A stretch of DNA of 64,000 nucleotides, taken from Arthrobacter sp. 24S4-2. GTDB taxonomy: Bacteria > Actinomycetota > Actinomycetes > Actinomycetales > Micrococcaceae. The stretch is from assembly GCF_005280255.1 (NCBI RefSeq), contig NZ_CP040018.1, forward strand, positions 5,394,001 through 5,458,000. Reading direction: 5' to 3'. Below the pieces are notes generated by a model, which was given only the letters and a program-made list of their open reading frames with translations, searched no databases and was not told the DNA's origin. Positions 43,474 to 52,064 of this stretch are shown here, in pieces. A program made the position numbers and the translations under genes. Numbering within the stretch: the stretch's first letter is position 1; every line of letters begins with the position of its first letter.

Positions 43474-44640
43474 GGTTGCGCTCCCCGCCGGCAAGCCGGA
43501 TGGAACGCAGCACCCGGGACTGCTCGCCGGGAGTCAGCTGGTGGTACACCGGCAGGATCACCGTGTTGTCAGTGAGCCGTTCGGTGACGGACAGATCGGC
43601 AGGACCGGTGTCCCGTCCGGAATAGGCGGGCTGCCGGTGTGCCGCCATGATCCCGCGGCGTGCGGATATCCCGTCGCGGGCCAGCCGCTCCAGGAGTTCA
43701 TCGCGGTCCACCCGGAACGACGGCAGGATCTCCACCCAGAAGGACTGGAAGTTGCTGGTGCCGTACTCGGGGTCCCGGACCGGCCGGAGACCTTCCCCCG
43801 GCTGAGCGCCGACTGGTAAGCGGCCACGATCTGCCGCCGCCGGGCCACTGCCTCGCCCAGCCGCCCCAACTGGACCAACCCCACCGCGGCCTGCATGTCA
43901 GTCATCCGGAAGTTGAATCCGGCTTCCAGGTACTCCTCTGCCGGCGCAAGGAGGGATGCGTGGCGGTCATTCGCCGAAACGCTCATGGCATGCTCACGCA
44001 GCCTGCGTGCCCGGCCTGCCCACGCCGGGTTGGGCGTGGTGAGCATGCCGCCCTCGCCGGTGGTCAGGATCTTGCGCGGGTGGAAGGACCACGCGGCCAG
44101 GTCTGCACCCGCCGCCACCGGCCGGCCACGGTATGTGGATCCCGCGCCGCAGGCTGAATCCTCAATCACCGTGATGCCGAGCGGGTCACAAAGGGCCCGG
44201 ATGGGGTCCAGGTCCACGGGCATTCCGCCCTGGTCCACCACGATCACTGCCCGGGTTGCCGGGGTCAGGGCAGCGGCAATAGTCTGCGCCGAGACGTTGC
44301 CGGTTTCCGCTTCAACGTCGCAAAACACCGTCCGCGCCCCCACATAGCCGGCAGCGTTGGCCGTGGCGATGAAGGAGAAGGAGGGCACCACCACGTCATC
44401 GCCCGGGCCAAGGCCCGCCACGGTCAGCGCAAGATGCAGCGCCGTGGTGCAGTTGGAAACGGCGACGGCGTACGTCGCCTTCTGGGCGGCGGCGAAGGCT
44501 TCCTCAAACTGCGCCACGCGGGGTCCCTGCGCCACCCAGCCGGACGCAATCACCTCCGCCACGGCCTCGGCCTCTTCGGTCCCAAGCCAAGGCTTCATGA
44601 CATTGATCCGGCTCAGCGCCTGCTCCTGGCTGATGGTCAC
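43466..44640 (-). pseudogene. PglE-like DegT/DnrJ/EryC1 aminotransferase, frameshifted
   Basis: The reading frame from GTG 44640 matches a DegT aminotransferase with an intact PLP lysine (SFHPRK-ILTTGEGG, Lys190) up to AYQSALSR. It then slips: the continuation EGLRPVRDPEYGTSNFQSFW and the rest to 43466 lie in another frame. One extra G in the five-G run (C run 43795-43799 on the plus strand) would restore a 391-codon gene. The C-terminal quarter, in the second frame, is well conserved with the paralogue at 36610. This is either a recent mutation, a phase-variable tract, or a sequencing error. The expected role is amination of UDP-4-keto-6-deoxy-sugar before PglD. Confidence 0.85.
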
Positions 44641-45632
44641 CGCACGCCCCCCAACCGGGAGGCGGCGATTTCGCTGCGCAGCGGACGCCACCAGTCGACA
44701 AGTTCCCGAAGACCGTCTTCAAGCCCGGTTTCGGCCGTAAAGCCAAGGTCCAGCCGGGCCGCGGAGGTGTCCGCGAGGCGCCGGACCACGCCGTTGATGG
44801 CACGGTCCGGGCCGTGTTCCACCTGCAAATCCGAGTCCATGGCACGCAGCAGTGCCTGGGCCAGTTCCAGCAGGCTGGTCTCCTCGCCGCTGGCGATGTT
44901 GTACACACCCTCGCGGGCGCCGCTGCCGGCGGCCAGGATATTGGCGCGGGCTACGTCCCGGGTGTGGATGAAATCCATGGTCTGCCGGCCGTCACCGAAA
45001 ATCATCGGCGGCTGGCCGTCCGCTATGCGTTCCATCCAGCGCACCAGCACCTCGGTGTAGAGCCCATGCACGTCCATCCGCGGTCCGTAGACGTTGAAGT
45101 AGCGCAGCAGCACATAGTCCAGGCCGGTCATGGCACGGAAGCTTCGGGCCATGCCTTCGTTGAAGGACTTGGCCGCCCCGTAAAACGTGTCGTTGTTGTG
45201 GTGGTGGTGGCGTTCGGTGGTGGGAAATTCCTCCGCCATTCCATAGACCGAGGCGCTGGAGGCCGCCACGAGCTTGCCCACACCATGGTCCGCCGCGGCC
45301 TCGAACACGTTGAATGTGCCGTCCACCAGGACTTCCAGGGCAAGCCGCGGTTCCTCCGCGCACTGGGTGATCCTGATGGCGGCCTGGTGGAAAACGATGT
45401 CCTTGCCGGTGGTGAGGTCATGGACCAGGTCGCGGTCGCGGAGGTCCCCCTCAACCAGCTTGACCTTGCCCGTGGCCACCGCATCATCGAGGTTGGCTCG
45501 GCGGCCGCGGACCAGGTTGTCCAGCACATCGATGCGCTCGGCTCCGGCGGCGATCAGATGGTCGACGATCGTGGAACCGATGGTGCCGGCACCGCCGGTG
45601 ACCAGGATCCGCGCGCCCTGGAGAATGCTCAT
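44637..45632 (-). CDS. NAD-dependent sugar-nucleotide epimerase/dehydratase
   Basis: A 331-residue extended SDR enzyme. TGGAGTIGSTIVDHL binds NAD, ASSASVYG holds the catalytic Ser, and FYGAAKSFNEG gives Tyr-X3-Lys. The sequence resembles UDP-glucose/UDP-GlcNAc 4-epimerases and dTDP-glucose dehydratase relatives; the exact reaction cannot be assigned by eye. It overlaps both flanking genes by 4 nt in the polysaccharide operon and presumably supplies or interconverts a UDP sugar. Confidence 0.88.
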   Translation of the reverse strand: MSILQGARILVTGGAGTIGSTIVDHLIAAGAERIDVLDNLVRGRRANLDDAVATGKVKLVEGDLRDRDLVHDLTTGKDIVFHQAAIRITQCAEEPRLALEVLVDGTFNVFEAAADHGVGKLVAASSASVYGMAEEFPTTERHHHHNNDTFYGAAKSFNEGMARSFRAMTGLDYVLLRYFNVYGPRMDVHGLYTEVLVRWMERIADGQPPMIFGDGRQTMDFIHTRDVARANILAAGSGAREGVYNIASGEETSLLELAQALLRAMDSDLQVEHGPDRAINGVVRRLADTSAARLDLGFTAETGLEDGLRELVDWWRPLRSEIAASRLGGVR

Positions 45633-46741
45633 CGCAGCCCCTCCATCTGCGTTTCGTTGCCGGTGACGGCGATGGACTGGCCGTCACCGCTGAGGCTCCG
45701 GCTGACGGCTTCGAGCACCGAAAGCACGCGCAACCCGGAGACGCCGCTGGTCCTGGCGGGCCGGTGATGCCAGATGCTGCTGGCAAATTCCGCAACCATC
45801 TGGCCAAGGGCCTCGTGTTCCGGCAGCGCGGGCGACCACGTGTCGCCCAGCCGGTACGAAATCGCTGAGGCCTTCCTTTCCGCCGGGGACCGGTACTTCC
45901 TGTCCAGGCTGACGCCGCGGTCGTAGACACTGAGCCGCTGCTGCGGATTCAGGTCGTCCCAGACAAGGGTCCGCTGGGAACCTCCAACCACCATTTGCCG
46001 GATCTTGGTGGGACTCAGCCAGTTCACGTGCACGTGCGCCATCGCGTCGTTGGGCAGGGCAAACGTCAGGTGTCCCACGCAGTCCCGTCCGGTGCCCAGC
46101 GGATCGGCGCCGTGGGCCGCTACTTCAACTGGCCGGAGGCCGCCGGGAAGGATGAAATCGATAATGGACAGATCGTGCGGCGCCAGGTCCCAAAAGACGT
46201 CCACGTCCGGCTGGATGAGTCCCAGGTTGATCCGTACCGAGTCGATGAAGAGGATCTCCCCCAGGGCGCCGTCCGCAATCAGTTCCCGGATCTTGAGTAC
46301 GGCGGGGGTGTAGCAGTAGGTGTGGTCCGCCATGAGGACCAGGCCGCGTTCTTCGGCTTCGTCGACCATTTCCACACCCTTGGCCCTGCTGTCCGCCAGT
46401 GGCTTTTCGACCAGCACGTGCTTGCCCGCCCGGAGCGCTGTCAGGGCGATTCCGTGATGGGTATGCGCCGGCGTGGCAATGGCGACCGCGTCCACGTCGA
46501 CCGTATCCAGCAGTTCGTCGATGGACTCGCAGACCGGAACACCGCCGTTCGCTGCCGCGAGCTTGGCGGCGCGGTCCCGGTCCATGTCCACGACGGCGGC
46601 CAGCTTCCAGTCGGGGCTGGACTTGAAGTTGCGGGCAAGGTTGGGCCCCCAGTAGCCGGCGCCGATGACGGCGGCCCGCAATGGTGCGGCGGAGGCCATA
46701 AGGTCAAGGTCCCTGCGGTAGGACTCCTGTGACGCGTCCAT
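45629..46741 (-). CDS. Gfo/Idh/MocA oxidoreductase, WlbA/WbpB-like
   Basis: A 370-residue NAD-dependent oxidoreductase. VIGAGYWGPNLARNF is the Rossmann motif, HVLVEKPLADSRAKG the conserved EKP motif, and FWDLAPHDLSIIDF matches the WlbA/WbpB signature region. Such enzymes oxidise C3 of UDP-GlcNAcA, giving the substrate of the WlbC-like aminotransferase farther along the operon. The UDP-GlcNAc 6-dehydrogenase needed before it is not in the window. It is second in the operon. Confidence 0.88.
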   Translation of the reverse strand: MDASQESYRRDLDLMASAAPLRAAVIGAGYWGPNLARNFKSSPDWKLAAVVDMDRDRAAKLAAANGGVPVCESIDELLDTVDVDAVAIATPAHTHHGIALTALRAGKHVLVEKPLADSRAKGVEMVDEAEERGLVLMADHTYCYTPAVLKIRELIADGALGEILFIDSVRINLGLIQPDVDVFWDLAPHDLSIIDFILPGGLRPVEVAAHGADPLGTGRDCVGHLTFALPNDAMAHVHVNWLSPTKIRQMVVGGSQRTLVWDDLNPQQRLSVYDRGVSLDRKYRSPAERKASAISYRLGDTWSPALPEHEALGQMVAEFASSIWHHRPARTSGVSGLRVLSVLEAVSRSLSGDGQSIAVTGNETQMEGLR

Positions 46742-46756
46742 GTTCGTCCCCTCTTT

Positions 46757-48325
46757 TTAATACGCGCCCGAAGGCATGCACATTGCTTTGAAGGTCCGCC
46801 ACATGATGATGACGTCCCCCATGATTGACCAGTTTTCGACGTAGTAGAGATCGAGGCGCACGGCCTCGTCCCAGGGCAGGTCCGAGCGGCCGTTGACCTG
46901 CCAAAGGCCTGTGATTCCAGGTTTGATCAGCAGCCTGCGGTGGGTGTGCCGTTCGTAGGCCTCCACCTCGCGCTGCAGCGGCGGCCGCGGGCCCACCAGG
47001 CTCATCTCACCGGTGAGCACGTTCCAGAACTGCGGCAGCTCGTCCAGCGAGTACCGGCGCATCCAGCGCCCGCAGCTGGTGACGCGGGGATCGTTCTGCA
47101 TCTTGAACAGCACCCCGGCCCCCTCGTTGTGTGTCATCAGTGCAGCGAGTGACGCTTCCGCGTCGGTGACCATGGAGCGGAACTTGATCATCCTGAACGG
47201 CCGCCCAGCCTTGCCCACCCGCTCCTGCTTAAAGAAGACGGGGCCGGGGCCGCTTCGCCTGACGATGATGGCGAGGGCCAGGAACAGCGGCGACAGCAGC
47301 GCGAGGGCGACGGACGCGACCACGATGTCCAGCAGCCGCTTGAGCACATGCTTGCCGCCGCTGTACTGCGGCACATCCACGTGCATCAGCGGGAGGCCCT
47401 CCACCGGGCGCCAGTGGATCCGCGGCCCGGCCACATTCGTCAGGGAGGATGCCAGCACCAGTTCGGCAGAATGCTCCTCGAGCCGCCAGCCCAGCTCCCG
47501 GATGTACTGGTTGCCGCCCGGCACCGGGCCGGACACAATGACAGCCTCGGCGCCGTGCCGCCCCACCGTGCGGACAATGTCATCGGTGGACGACAGCACC
47601 GGGACCCGCCGGCCGTCGACGTCGAGCATCATTCCCCGGCGTGCCCCCGGAAGCGACACCCCAAGAATTTCGTACACGGCCCCGGTCTTCTTGGCGATCC
47701 GCTTGAGCACGTAGCGGACGTCTTCAGGCTCACCGATGACGATTGCCTTGACCAGGAACTGGCCAACGGCCTGCTTGCGGTTGTACCAGCGGCGCGTGAA
47801 CCACCGGTTTGCCACCAGCGCCAACAGGCCCAGCGGGAACGATGCCACATAGAACGCCCAGGCCGGTTCCAGGCGGAACACCACCAGGAACATGGCCAGC
47901 AGGCCAAAGACCCGGGTGGTGGAAACGGCAACGCGCTTGTATTCGCTGGAACCGACGCCCAGGACCTTCGGGTCACGGGTCCGGTAGAAATGGAGGGCTC
48001 CGGTCCACACCACCACCAGTCCCACGGACAGGGCGCCGCCCAGGGCGTTGTCACGGCTTTCGGCAAAGGAATGGCCGCCGTCGAACCTGATCACGTAGCC
48101 GATGAAAACAGCCACCACTACCAGCAGGGAGTCGGTCAGCCGGAGGAACCGCGCCAGGTAACGGGCCCACTCACGGCCGGAGGGCCTGCCTCCCGAGGGT
48201 TTCCCTTCCGGTCGGTTCAGCGAGGGTCCGACGGCGGAAGGCGGCGGACTTGTGACCGTCGCTGCGCTTGCGCCAGAACCCTGCAGCTTGAGCACGAACG
48301 GGCCCGATTTCCAGAGCTGGCTCAT
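46757..48325 (-). CDS. Polyprenyl-phosphate sugar-1-phosphate transferase (WbaP/WcaJ type)
   Basis: A 522-residue initiating transferase. Four N-terminal spans (from about FLRLTDSLLVVVAVFIGYV), a CoA-binding-like middle domain (LVKAIVIGEPEDV), one further span (LLDIVVASVALALLSPLFLA), and a C-terminal bacterial sugar transferase domain (KFRSMVTDAEA, LDELPQFWNVLTGEMSLVGPRP, KPGITGLWQVNGR). It starts polysaccharide assembly by linking the first sugar phosphate to undecaprenyl phosphate. I prefer the ATG at 48325 (MSQLWKSGP); the frame is open to 48436 but that part lies in the leader. It heads the operon. Confidence 0.92.
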   Translation of the reverse strand: MSQLWKSGPFVLKLQGSGASAATVTSPPPSAVGPSLNRPEGKPSGGRPSGREWARYLARFLRLTDSLLVVVAVFIGYVIRFDGGHSFAESRDNALGGALSVGLVVVWTGALHFYRTRDPKVLGVGSSEYKRVAVSTTRVFGLLAMFLVVFRLEPAWAFYVASFPLGLLALVANRWFTRRWYNRKQAVGQFLVKAIVIGEPEDVRYVLKRIAKKTGAVYEILGVSLPGARRGMMLDVDGRRVPVLSSTDDIVRTVGRHGAEAVIVSGPVPGGNQYIRELGWRLEEHSAELVLASSLTNVAGPRIHWRPVEGLPLMHVDVPQYSGGKHVLKRLLDIVVASVALALLSPLFLALAIIVRRSGPGPVFFKQERVGKAGRPFRMIKFRSMVTDAEASLAALMTHNEGAGVLFKMQNDPRVTSCGRWMRRYSLDELPQFWNVLTGEMSLVGPRPPLQREVEAYERHTHRRLLIKPGITGLWQVNGRSDLPWDEAVRLDLYYVENWSIMGDVIIMWRTFKAMCMPSGAY

Positions 48326-48745
48326 TGCGGCCCCCGCGCTGTATCGGCTGATGGGAGCCCCGTGCAGGCAAACGTCGTCGCCATGGCCTATCCCCCACAA
48401 ACATTGGTAGGCGGCACCGGTTGATGCCTTCCCCAATGAAAGCCGGGGGCTTGTCCCGGCGTCACGAGGGCCCCTACCCGGCTTTTTATGCAGGTGTGCG
48501 GGGCTTTATACGGGTATTACTCGGACGGGTAGCGGGCCGTTAGGTAGCCTGCCCGCTATCATGCGTATCCCTGATCCCCCGGGACACCCGGGCCTACCTG
48601 AAACCGGGGCAGGACGCCGGGCTGTCCGGGACCTGCAGCATCCGACGGCCGCGGCACTGTGTGGGACCAAAAAACCGCGCCAATTCAGCGATGTGGGCGT
48701 TCGTGACGCGGGCGCAATCCTCCCGAAACAGGGGGCGGACATGAT
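48326..48745. other. Leader/promoter region between polysaccharide operon and ACT gene
   Basis: No supported gene. Two inverted pairs occur: AAAGCCGGG (48439-48447) with CCCGGCTTT (48477-48485), and TAGCGGGC (48530-48537) with GCCCGCTA (48551-48558). A minus-strand TATAAA near 48,500 is a possible -10 box for the operon, leaving an untranslated leader of about 170 nt that contains the first hairpin. On the plus strand the first hairpin is followed by five T residues and would act as a terminator. Confidence 0.45.
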
Positions 48746-49591
48746 GTGAGTATGAAGCGCAAGGCACAGTCCTCCGAAACGGCCGACTTGAGCTGCGAAG
48801 TTTGCGGCCAGATGCCGGAACCCACAAAAACCCGGCTCACACTGGCGAATATCATCGTCATGCTGCCGATTGAGCTCCTGGTGCACGCCGCCGTCGTGGA
48901 AACGCATCTCCCCTATGTGGCGAAAGTCCTGGTGCTGACCCTGACCGCCACTGTGCTGGTGATCTGGGTGGCCGAACCTTCGGCAGCCCGCGTGCTGAGG
49001 AGCTGGCTGCACGCCCCTGCCCTGCGCCACCGCAGGCGTCTGGGCACGGCGCCTGCCCTGTGGCGTGCGCGGATCGTGCTGCGGGACCAGCCGGGGTCGC
49101 TGCAGCGAATCACGCAGGCACTGGCCCGGCTCGATACCAACATCCTCAGCATCCACGTCCACCCCGTGGCGGGCGGGGTCCTGGACGAGTTCGTGCTGTC
49201 CGCCCCCGGCCACCTCGGCGAGCGTGAGCTCCTCGAGGCGCTGCGCGACGGCGGCGGACGGCACCCCCATGTCTGGCCCACCACCGCGCTGGCGATGGCC
49301 GACGGACAGACCAGGGCCCTGAGCCTTGCCGCCCGGATTGCCGGCAATCCGGATGAGCTTCCGCTGGCGGTGGCCGAGCTGCTTTCCGCAAGAATCGTGC
49401 CCGTTTCCGTGGAGGGGAGCCAGGAACTGCCGGCACCGGCCGACGCCGGGACGGTCCTGAAAATCCCGACGGCCTGGCACGGCCCCATCACCTTCTACCG
49501 CCCCGGGGAGCCTTTTACGCCCGCCGAATCCGCCCGGGCGCACCGCCTGGCTGAGCTGGCCGAGATCCTGGCGCACAGCGACAGCCGGTAA
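48746..49591 (+). CDS. Membrane-anchored ACT-domain protein, unknown function
   Basis: A 281-residue protein. The N-terminus has a CEVCG pair of cysteines, then two membrane spans at about residues 31-48 and 57-76. A cytoplasmic ACT domain begins at about 108 (ARIVLRDQPGSLQRITQALA, LDTNILSIHVHPV). The C-terminal part (TRALSLAARIAGNPDELPLAVAELL) resembles a second regulatory half. ACT domains usually bind amino acids. Function is not known. The GTG at 48746 is 10 nt after AGGGGG; ATG 48752 is an alternative. Confidence 0.75.
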   Translation: MSMKRKAQSSETADLSCEVCGQMPEPTKTRLTLANIIVMLPIELLVHAAVVETHLPYVAKVLVLTLTATVLVIWVAEPSAARVLRSWLHAPALRHRRRLGTAPALWRARIVLRDQPGSLQRITQALARLDTNILSIHVHPVAGGVLDEFVLSAPGHLGERELLEALRDGGGRHPHVWPTTALAMADGQTRALSLAARIAGNPDELPLAVAELLSARIVPVSVEGSQELPAPADAGTVLKIPTAWHGPITFYRPGEPFTPAESARAHRLAELAEILAHSDSR

Positions 49592-49690
49592 CGGGGCGTT
49601 ACGGCACGGCGGTCCGCCGCAATAGGGGTGGGCCGAACGACAGTCACAATCGGTAAATAGGCTTCCGGGCCGGGTTTGCCGGAAAAACCC

Positions 49691-49719
49691 TTGACAGTGG
49701 CGGGGGTCACTTCTATCTT
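49691..49719 (+). promoter_or_regulatory. Strong consensus-like promoter of the hydantoinase operon
   Basis: TTGACA (49691-49696), a 17-nt spacer and TATCTT (49714-49719). Transcription should start near 49,726, inside the first operator palindrome. The best sigma-70-type promoter I can see in the window. Confidence 0.75.
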
Positions 49720-49722
49720 TAA

Positions 49723-49747
49723 TTTTGGGATCCCAAAACGGGATCCC
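49723..49747. promoter_or_regulatory. Two GGGATCCC-centred palindromes, putative GntR operators
   Basis: TTTTGGGATCCCAAAA (49723-49738) is a perfect 16-bp palindrome; a second GGGATCCC followed by AAAAA begins at 49740. Both overlap the predicted transcription start. The downstream GntR/FCD regulator is the natural ligand, and binding here would repress the operon. Confidence 0.7.
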
Positions 49748-49902
49748 AAAAAGTGAACAATTTCCCCGGCCTTGGCGCCACAGCTTGGCGCACCACCAGA
49801 TCCAGTCCGGGACAGCTTGGCCGCCGCCGAATCCGGCCGCCGGCCAGCCACAGCACCAGAGTCTTTCCCCTGCCCGCAAATCTTCCCTGTGAAGGAGAAA
49901 CT

Positions 49903-51297
49903 GTGTCTCTTCCTAGTACCGAAACTTCCAGTACCGAAACGTCCAGTACCGAAACACCAGGTGCCCAACCCGATCCAACAGCAGTTCAGACCCCTGAGGG
50001 CCAAACCGGCAAGGACGGCGTGCAACGGCGCACCAATGTCCGCTGGAAGCTGTTCCTGCTGCTCCTCGTCCTGGTCTCCGTCAACTACATCGACCGGGGA
50101 TCCATCTCGGTGGCCTTGCCCATCATCCAGAAGGAATTCAACATGGCCCCGGAGCTGGTGGGCCTGCTGCTCTCCGCCTTCTTCTGGACCTACGCCCTCA
50201 TGCAGATCCCGGTGGGCCTGCTGATCGACAAGTTCGGCCCACGCAAGGTCATGACAGCCTCGTGCGTGGGCTGGGGTGCCGCAACGGCCGCCTCGGGCAT
50301 GGCCGGCGGCTTCCTGAGCATGTTCATTGCGCGGCTCGGCATCGGCGTCACCGAAGCCGGCGTCATGCCGGCCGGCGGAAAGCTCAACGCCATCTGGATG
50401 CACAAATCGGAGCGCGGCCGCGGTGCCACCATCCTGGACGCCGGCGCTCCCCTCGGCGCCGGACTGGGCGGCATCCTCATCGCCAGCCTCATCGCCGCCA
50501 CCGGCAGTTGGCGCAGTTCCTTCGTCATCGCCGGTGCCGCAACGGTCCTGATGGGCCTGGCCGTCTGGTGGTACGTCCGGGACAACCCGCGCCAGCACCG
50601 CGGGGTCAACGCCGCCGAGGCGGAATACATTGAGGCCTCGCACGCCGCGGAGGACGCCGAAGCCGAACTGGACGGCAGCAAGGGCAAGCGCGCCCTGCTC
50701 CCCTACCTGAAATTCCGTTCCTTCTGGGCCATGTGCTTCGGCTGGCTGGGTTTCAACGGCGTGTTCTACGGCCTGCTCACCTGGGGACCGCTCTACCTCG
50801 CCCAGGCCAAGGGCTTCGACCTGAAAACCATTGGCTGGTCCACCTTTGTGATCTTCGGTGCCGGCTTCGTCGGCGAAATCCTGGGCGGCACCATCGCCGA
50901 CAAGTGGCGGGCAGCCGGCGCCTCGGCCAACCGCGTCATGCGCACCCTACTGGGCATCTCCAGCGTCGTGGTGATTGGCGGCCTCGTCGGGGTGACCGTC
51001 GTGGCGGACCCGACCACCGCCGTCGTCCTCCTCTCCGTGGTGATGTTCTTCCTCCGCTGGGTGGGGCTCTTCTGGAGCATCCCGTCCATCCTCGGAGGCC
51101 GGACCAACGCCGGTGTGCTGGGCGGGGCGATGAACTTCAGCGGCAACATCTCCGGCTTCGTCACCCCCATCGCGGTCGGGCTGATCGTTGGCGCCACCGG
51201 CTCCTACACCTGGGCGCTGCTGTACTTCGTGGGGTCCGCGATCATCATGGGCGTGTCCGTCCTGACCCTGGACTACAACAAGCGCCTCCCTGTCTAA
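49903..51297 (+). CDS. MFS transporter, anion:cation symporter (ACS) type
   Basis: A 464-residue, 12-span major facilitator. NYIDRGSISVALPII in span 1 and DKFGPRKVM in loop 2-3 are typical of the ACS family that imports organic anions such as hexuronates and galactonate. The GTG at 49903 has AAGGAG before it. The N-terminal tail includes three 15-bp tandem repeats (49915-49959) encoding S-T-E-T-S/P units, then a Pro/Gln-rich stretch. It leads an operon with a GntR regulator, hydantoinase and two racemase-superfamily proteins and probably imports their substrate. Confidence 0.88.
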   Translation: MSLPSTETSSTETSSTETPGAQPDPTAVQTPEGQTGKDGVQRRTNVRWKLFLLLLVLVSVNYIDRGSISVALPIIQKEFNMAPELVGLLLSAFFWTYALMQIPVGLLIDKFGPRKVMTASCVGWGAATAASGMAGGFLSMFIARLGIGVTEAGVMPAGGKLNAIWMHKSERGRGATILDAGAPLGAGLGGILIASLIAATGSWRSSFVIAGAATVLMGLAVWWYVRDNPRQHRGVNAAEAEYIEASHAAEDAEAELDGSKGKRALLPYLKFRSFWAMCFGWLGFNGVFYGLLTWGPLYLAQAKGFDLKTIGWSTFVIFGAGFVGEILGGTIADKWRAAGASANRVMRTLLGISSVVVIGGLVGVTVVADPTTAVVLLSVVMFFLRWVGLFWSIPSILGGRTNAGVLGGAMNFSGNISGFVTPIAVGLIVGATGSYTWALLYFVGSAIIMGVSVLTLDYNKRLPV

Positions 51298-51380
51298 GCG
51301 CTCGGCCCTAAGCTAGGCACCGCAGCACCCCTCCCGGCGCCGGGAGCGCACTACCCGTCACGAAACCCGAATGGAGCACC

Positions 51381-52064
51381 ATGCTTACCGCAGAAGAAAC
51401 CCAGGACAAGGACCGCCCCCTCCGCGAGACTGTCCGGGACACGCTCCGCACCAGGATCTTCGAAGGGCACTACGCTCCCGGCACCAGGCTGGTGGAACGC
51501 GACCTCGCCGCCGAGTTCAACGTCTCCCGGCTGCCGGTCCGGGAGGCGCTGCGGATGCTGCGCCAGGAAGGCCTTCTGAGCGACCGGGGCGCCCGCGGCG
51601 CCGAGGTCAGCTCGCTGAGCCCCAAGGACGTGGAGGACCTCTTCGATGTCCGCCAGTCACTTGAGGTGCTGGCCTGCCGCCTCGCCGCCGTCCGGGCCAC
51701 CGCCGAGGACCTTGAGTACCTTGACGGGCTGCTGGATGAGGCCGAACGCTGCCTCGCCAAGGGCGCCGTCATGGAGGCCCACCGGGCCAACAGCGAATTC
51801 CACGACGCCATCACCCGGATCGCCGACAACGGCTTCCTCAGGTCAGCCCTGGAACCCCTGCAGGGCCGCATGCACTGGCTGTTCAGGCATGTCAGCGACC
51901 TGCCCGAACTGATCCAGGAACACCGGGAACTGTACGGCGCCATAGCCAGCGGCGATCCCGACCGTGCCGCCGCCCAGTCGGCGTCGCACATCGGCAAATA
52001 CCGCGAACAGTTCCCCGACGACTTCCAGAAAACAGAACCCGCTCTTCACCGGAAGAAAAAATGA
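51381..52064 (+). CDS. GntR-family regulator, FCD type
   Basis: A 227-residue regulator. The N-terminal winged helix reads DTLRTRIFEGHYAPGTRL, LAAEFNVSRLPVREALRML and EGLL; the C-terminal FCD domain is all-helical with metal-ligand candidates in EFHDAI and H residues near RHVSDLPELIQEHRELY. FCD regulators usually bind a carboxylate and release DNA. It is the second gene of the operon, 83 nt after the transporter, with GGAG before its ATG, and its stop overlaps the next start (ATGA). The GGGATCCC palindromes at the operon promoter are its likely operator. Confidence 0.92.
   Translation: MLTAEETQDKDRPLRETVRDTLRTRIFEGHYAPGTRLVERDLAAEFNVSRLPVREALRMLRQEGLLSDRGARGAEVSSLSPKDVEDLFDVRQSLEVLACRLAAVRATAEDLEYLDGLLDEAERCLAKGAVMEAHRANSEFHDAITRIADNGFLRSALEPLQGRMHWLFRHVSDLPELIQEHRELYGAIASGDPDRAAAQSASHIGKYREQFPDDFQKTEPALHRKKK

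Noticed and set aside
43466..44640. Programmed ribosomal frameshift in the PglE-like gene
   Set aside because: The G-run lacks a canonical slippery heptamer with a downstream structure, and the required shift would need to occur in a family that is never known to use it; mutation or read error is simpler.
48326..48436. Upstream start for the polyprenyl-phosphate sugar transferase
   Set aside because: The extra 37 residues lie in a structured leader and have no similarity to the family; the ATG at 48325 has a purine-rich site before it.
48561..48749. 62-codon plus-strand frame ending in GTGA overlap with the ACT gene
   Set aside because: The overlap is suggestive, but third-position GC is about 66%, there is no ribosome site, and the translation is low-complexity Pro/Gly/Arg; I treat it as leader sequence.
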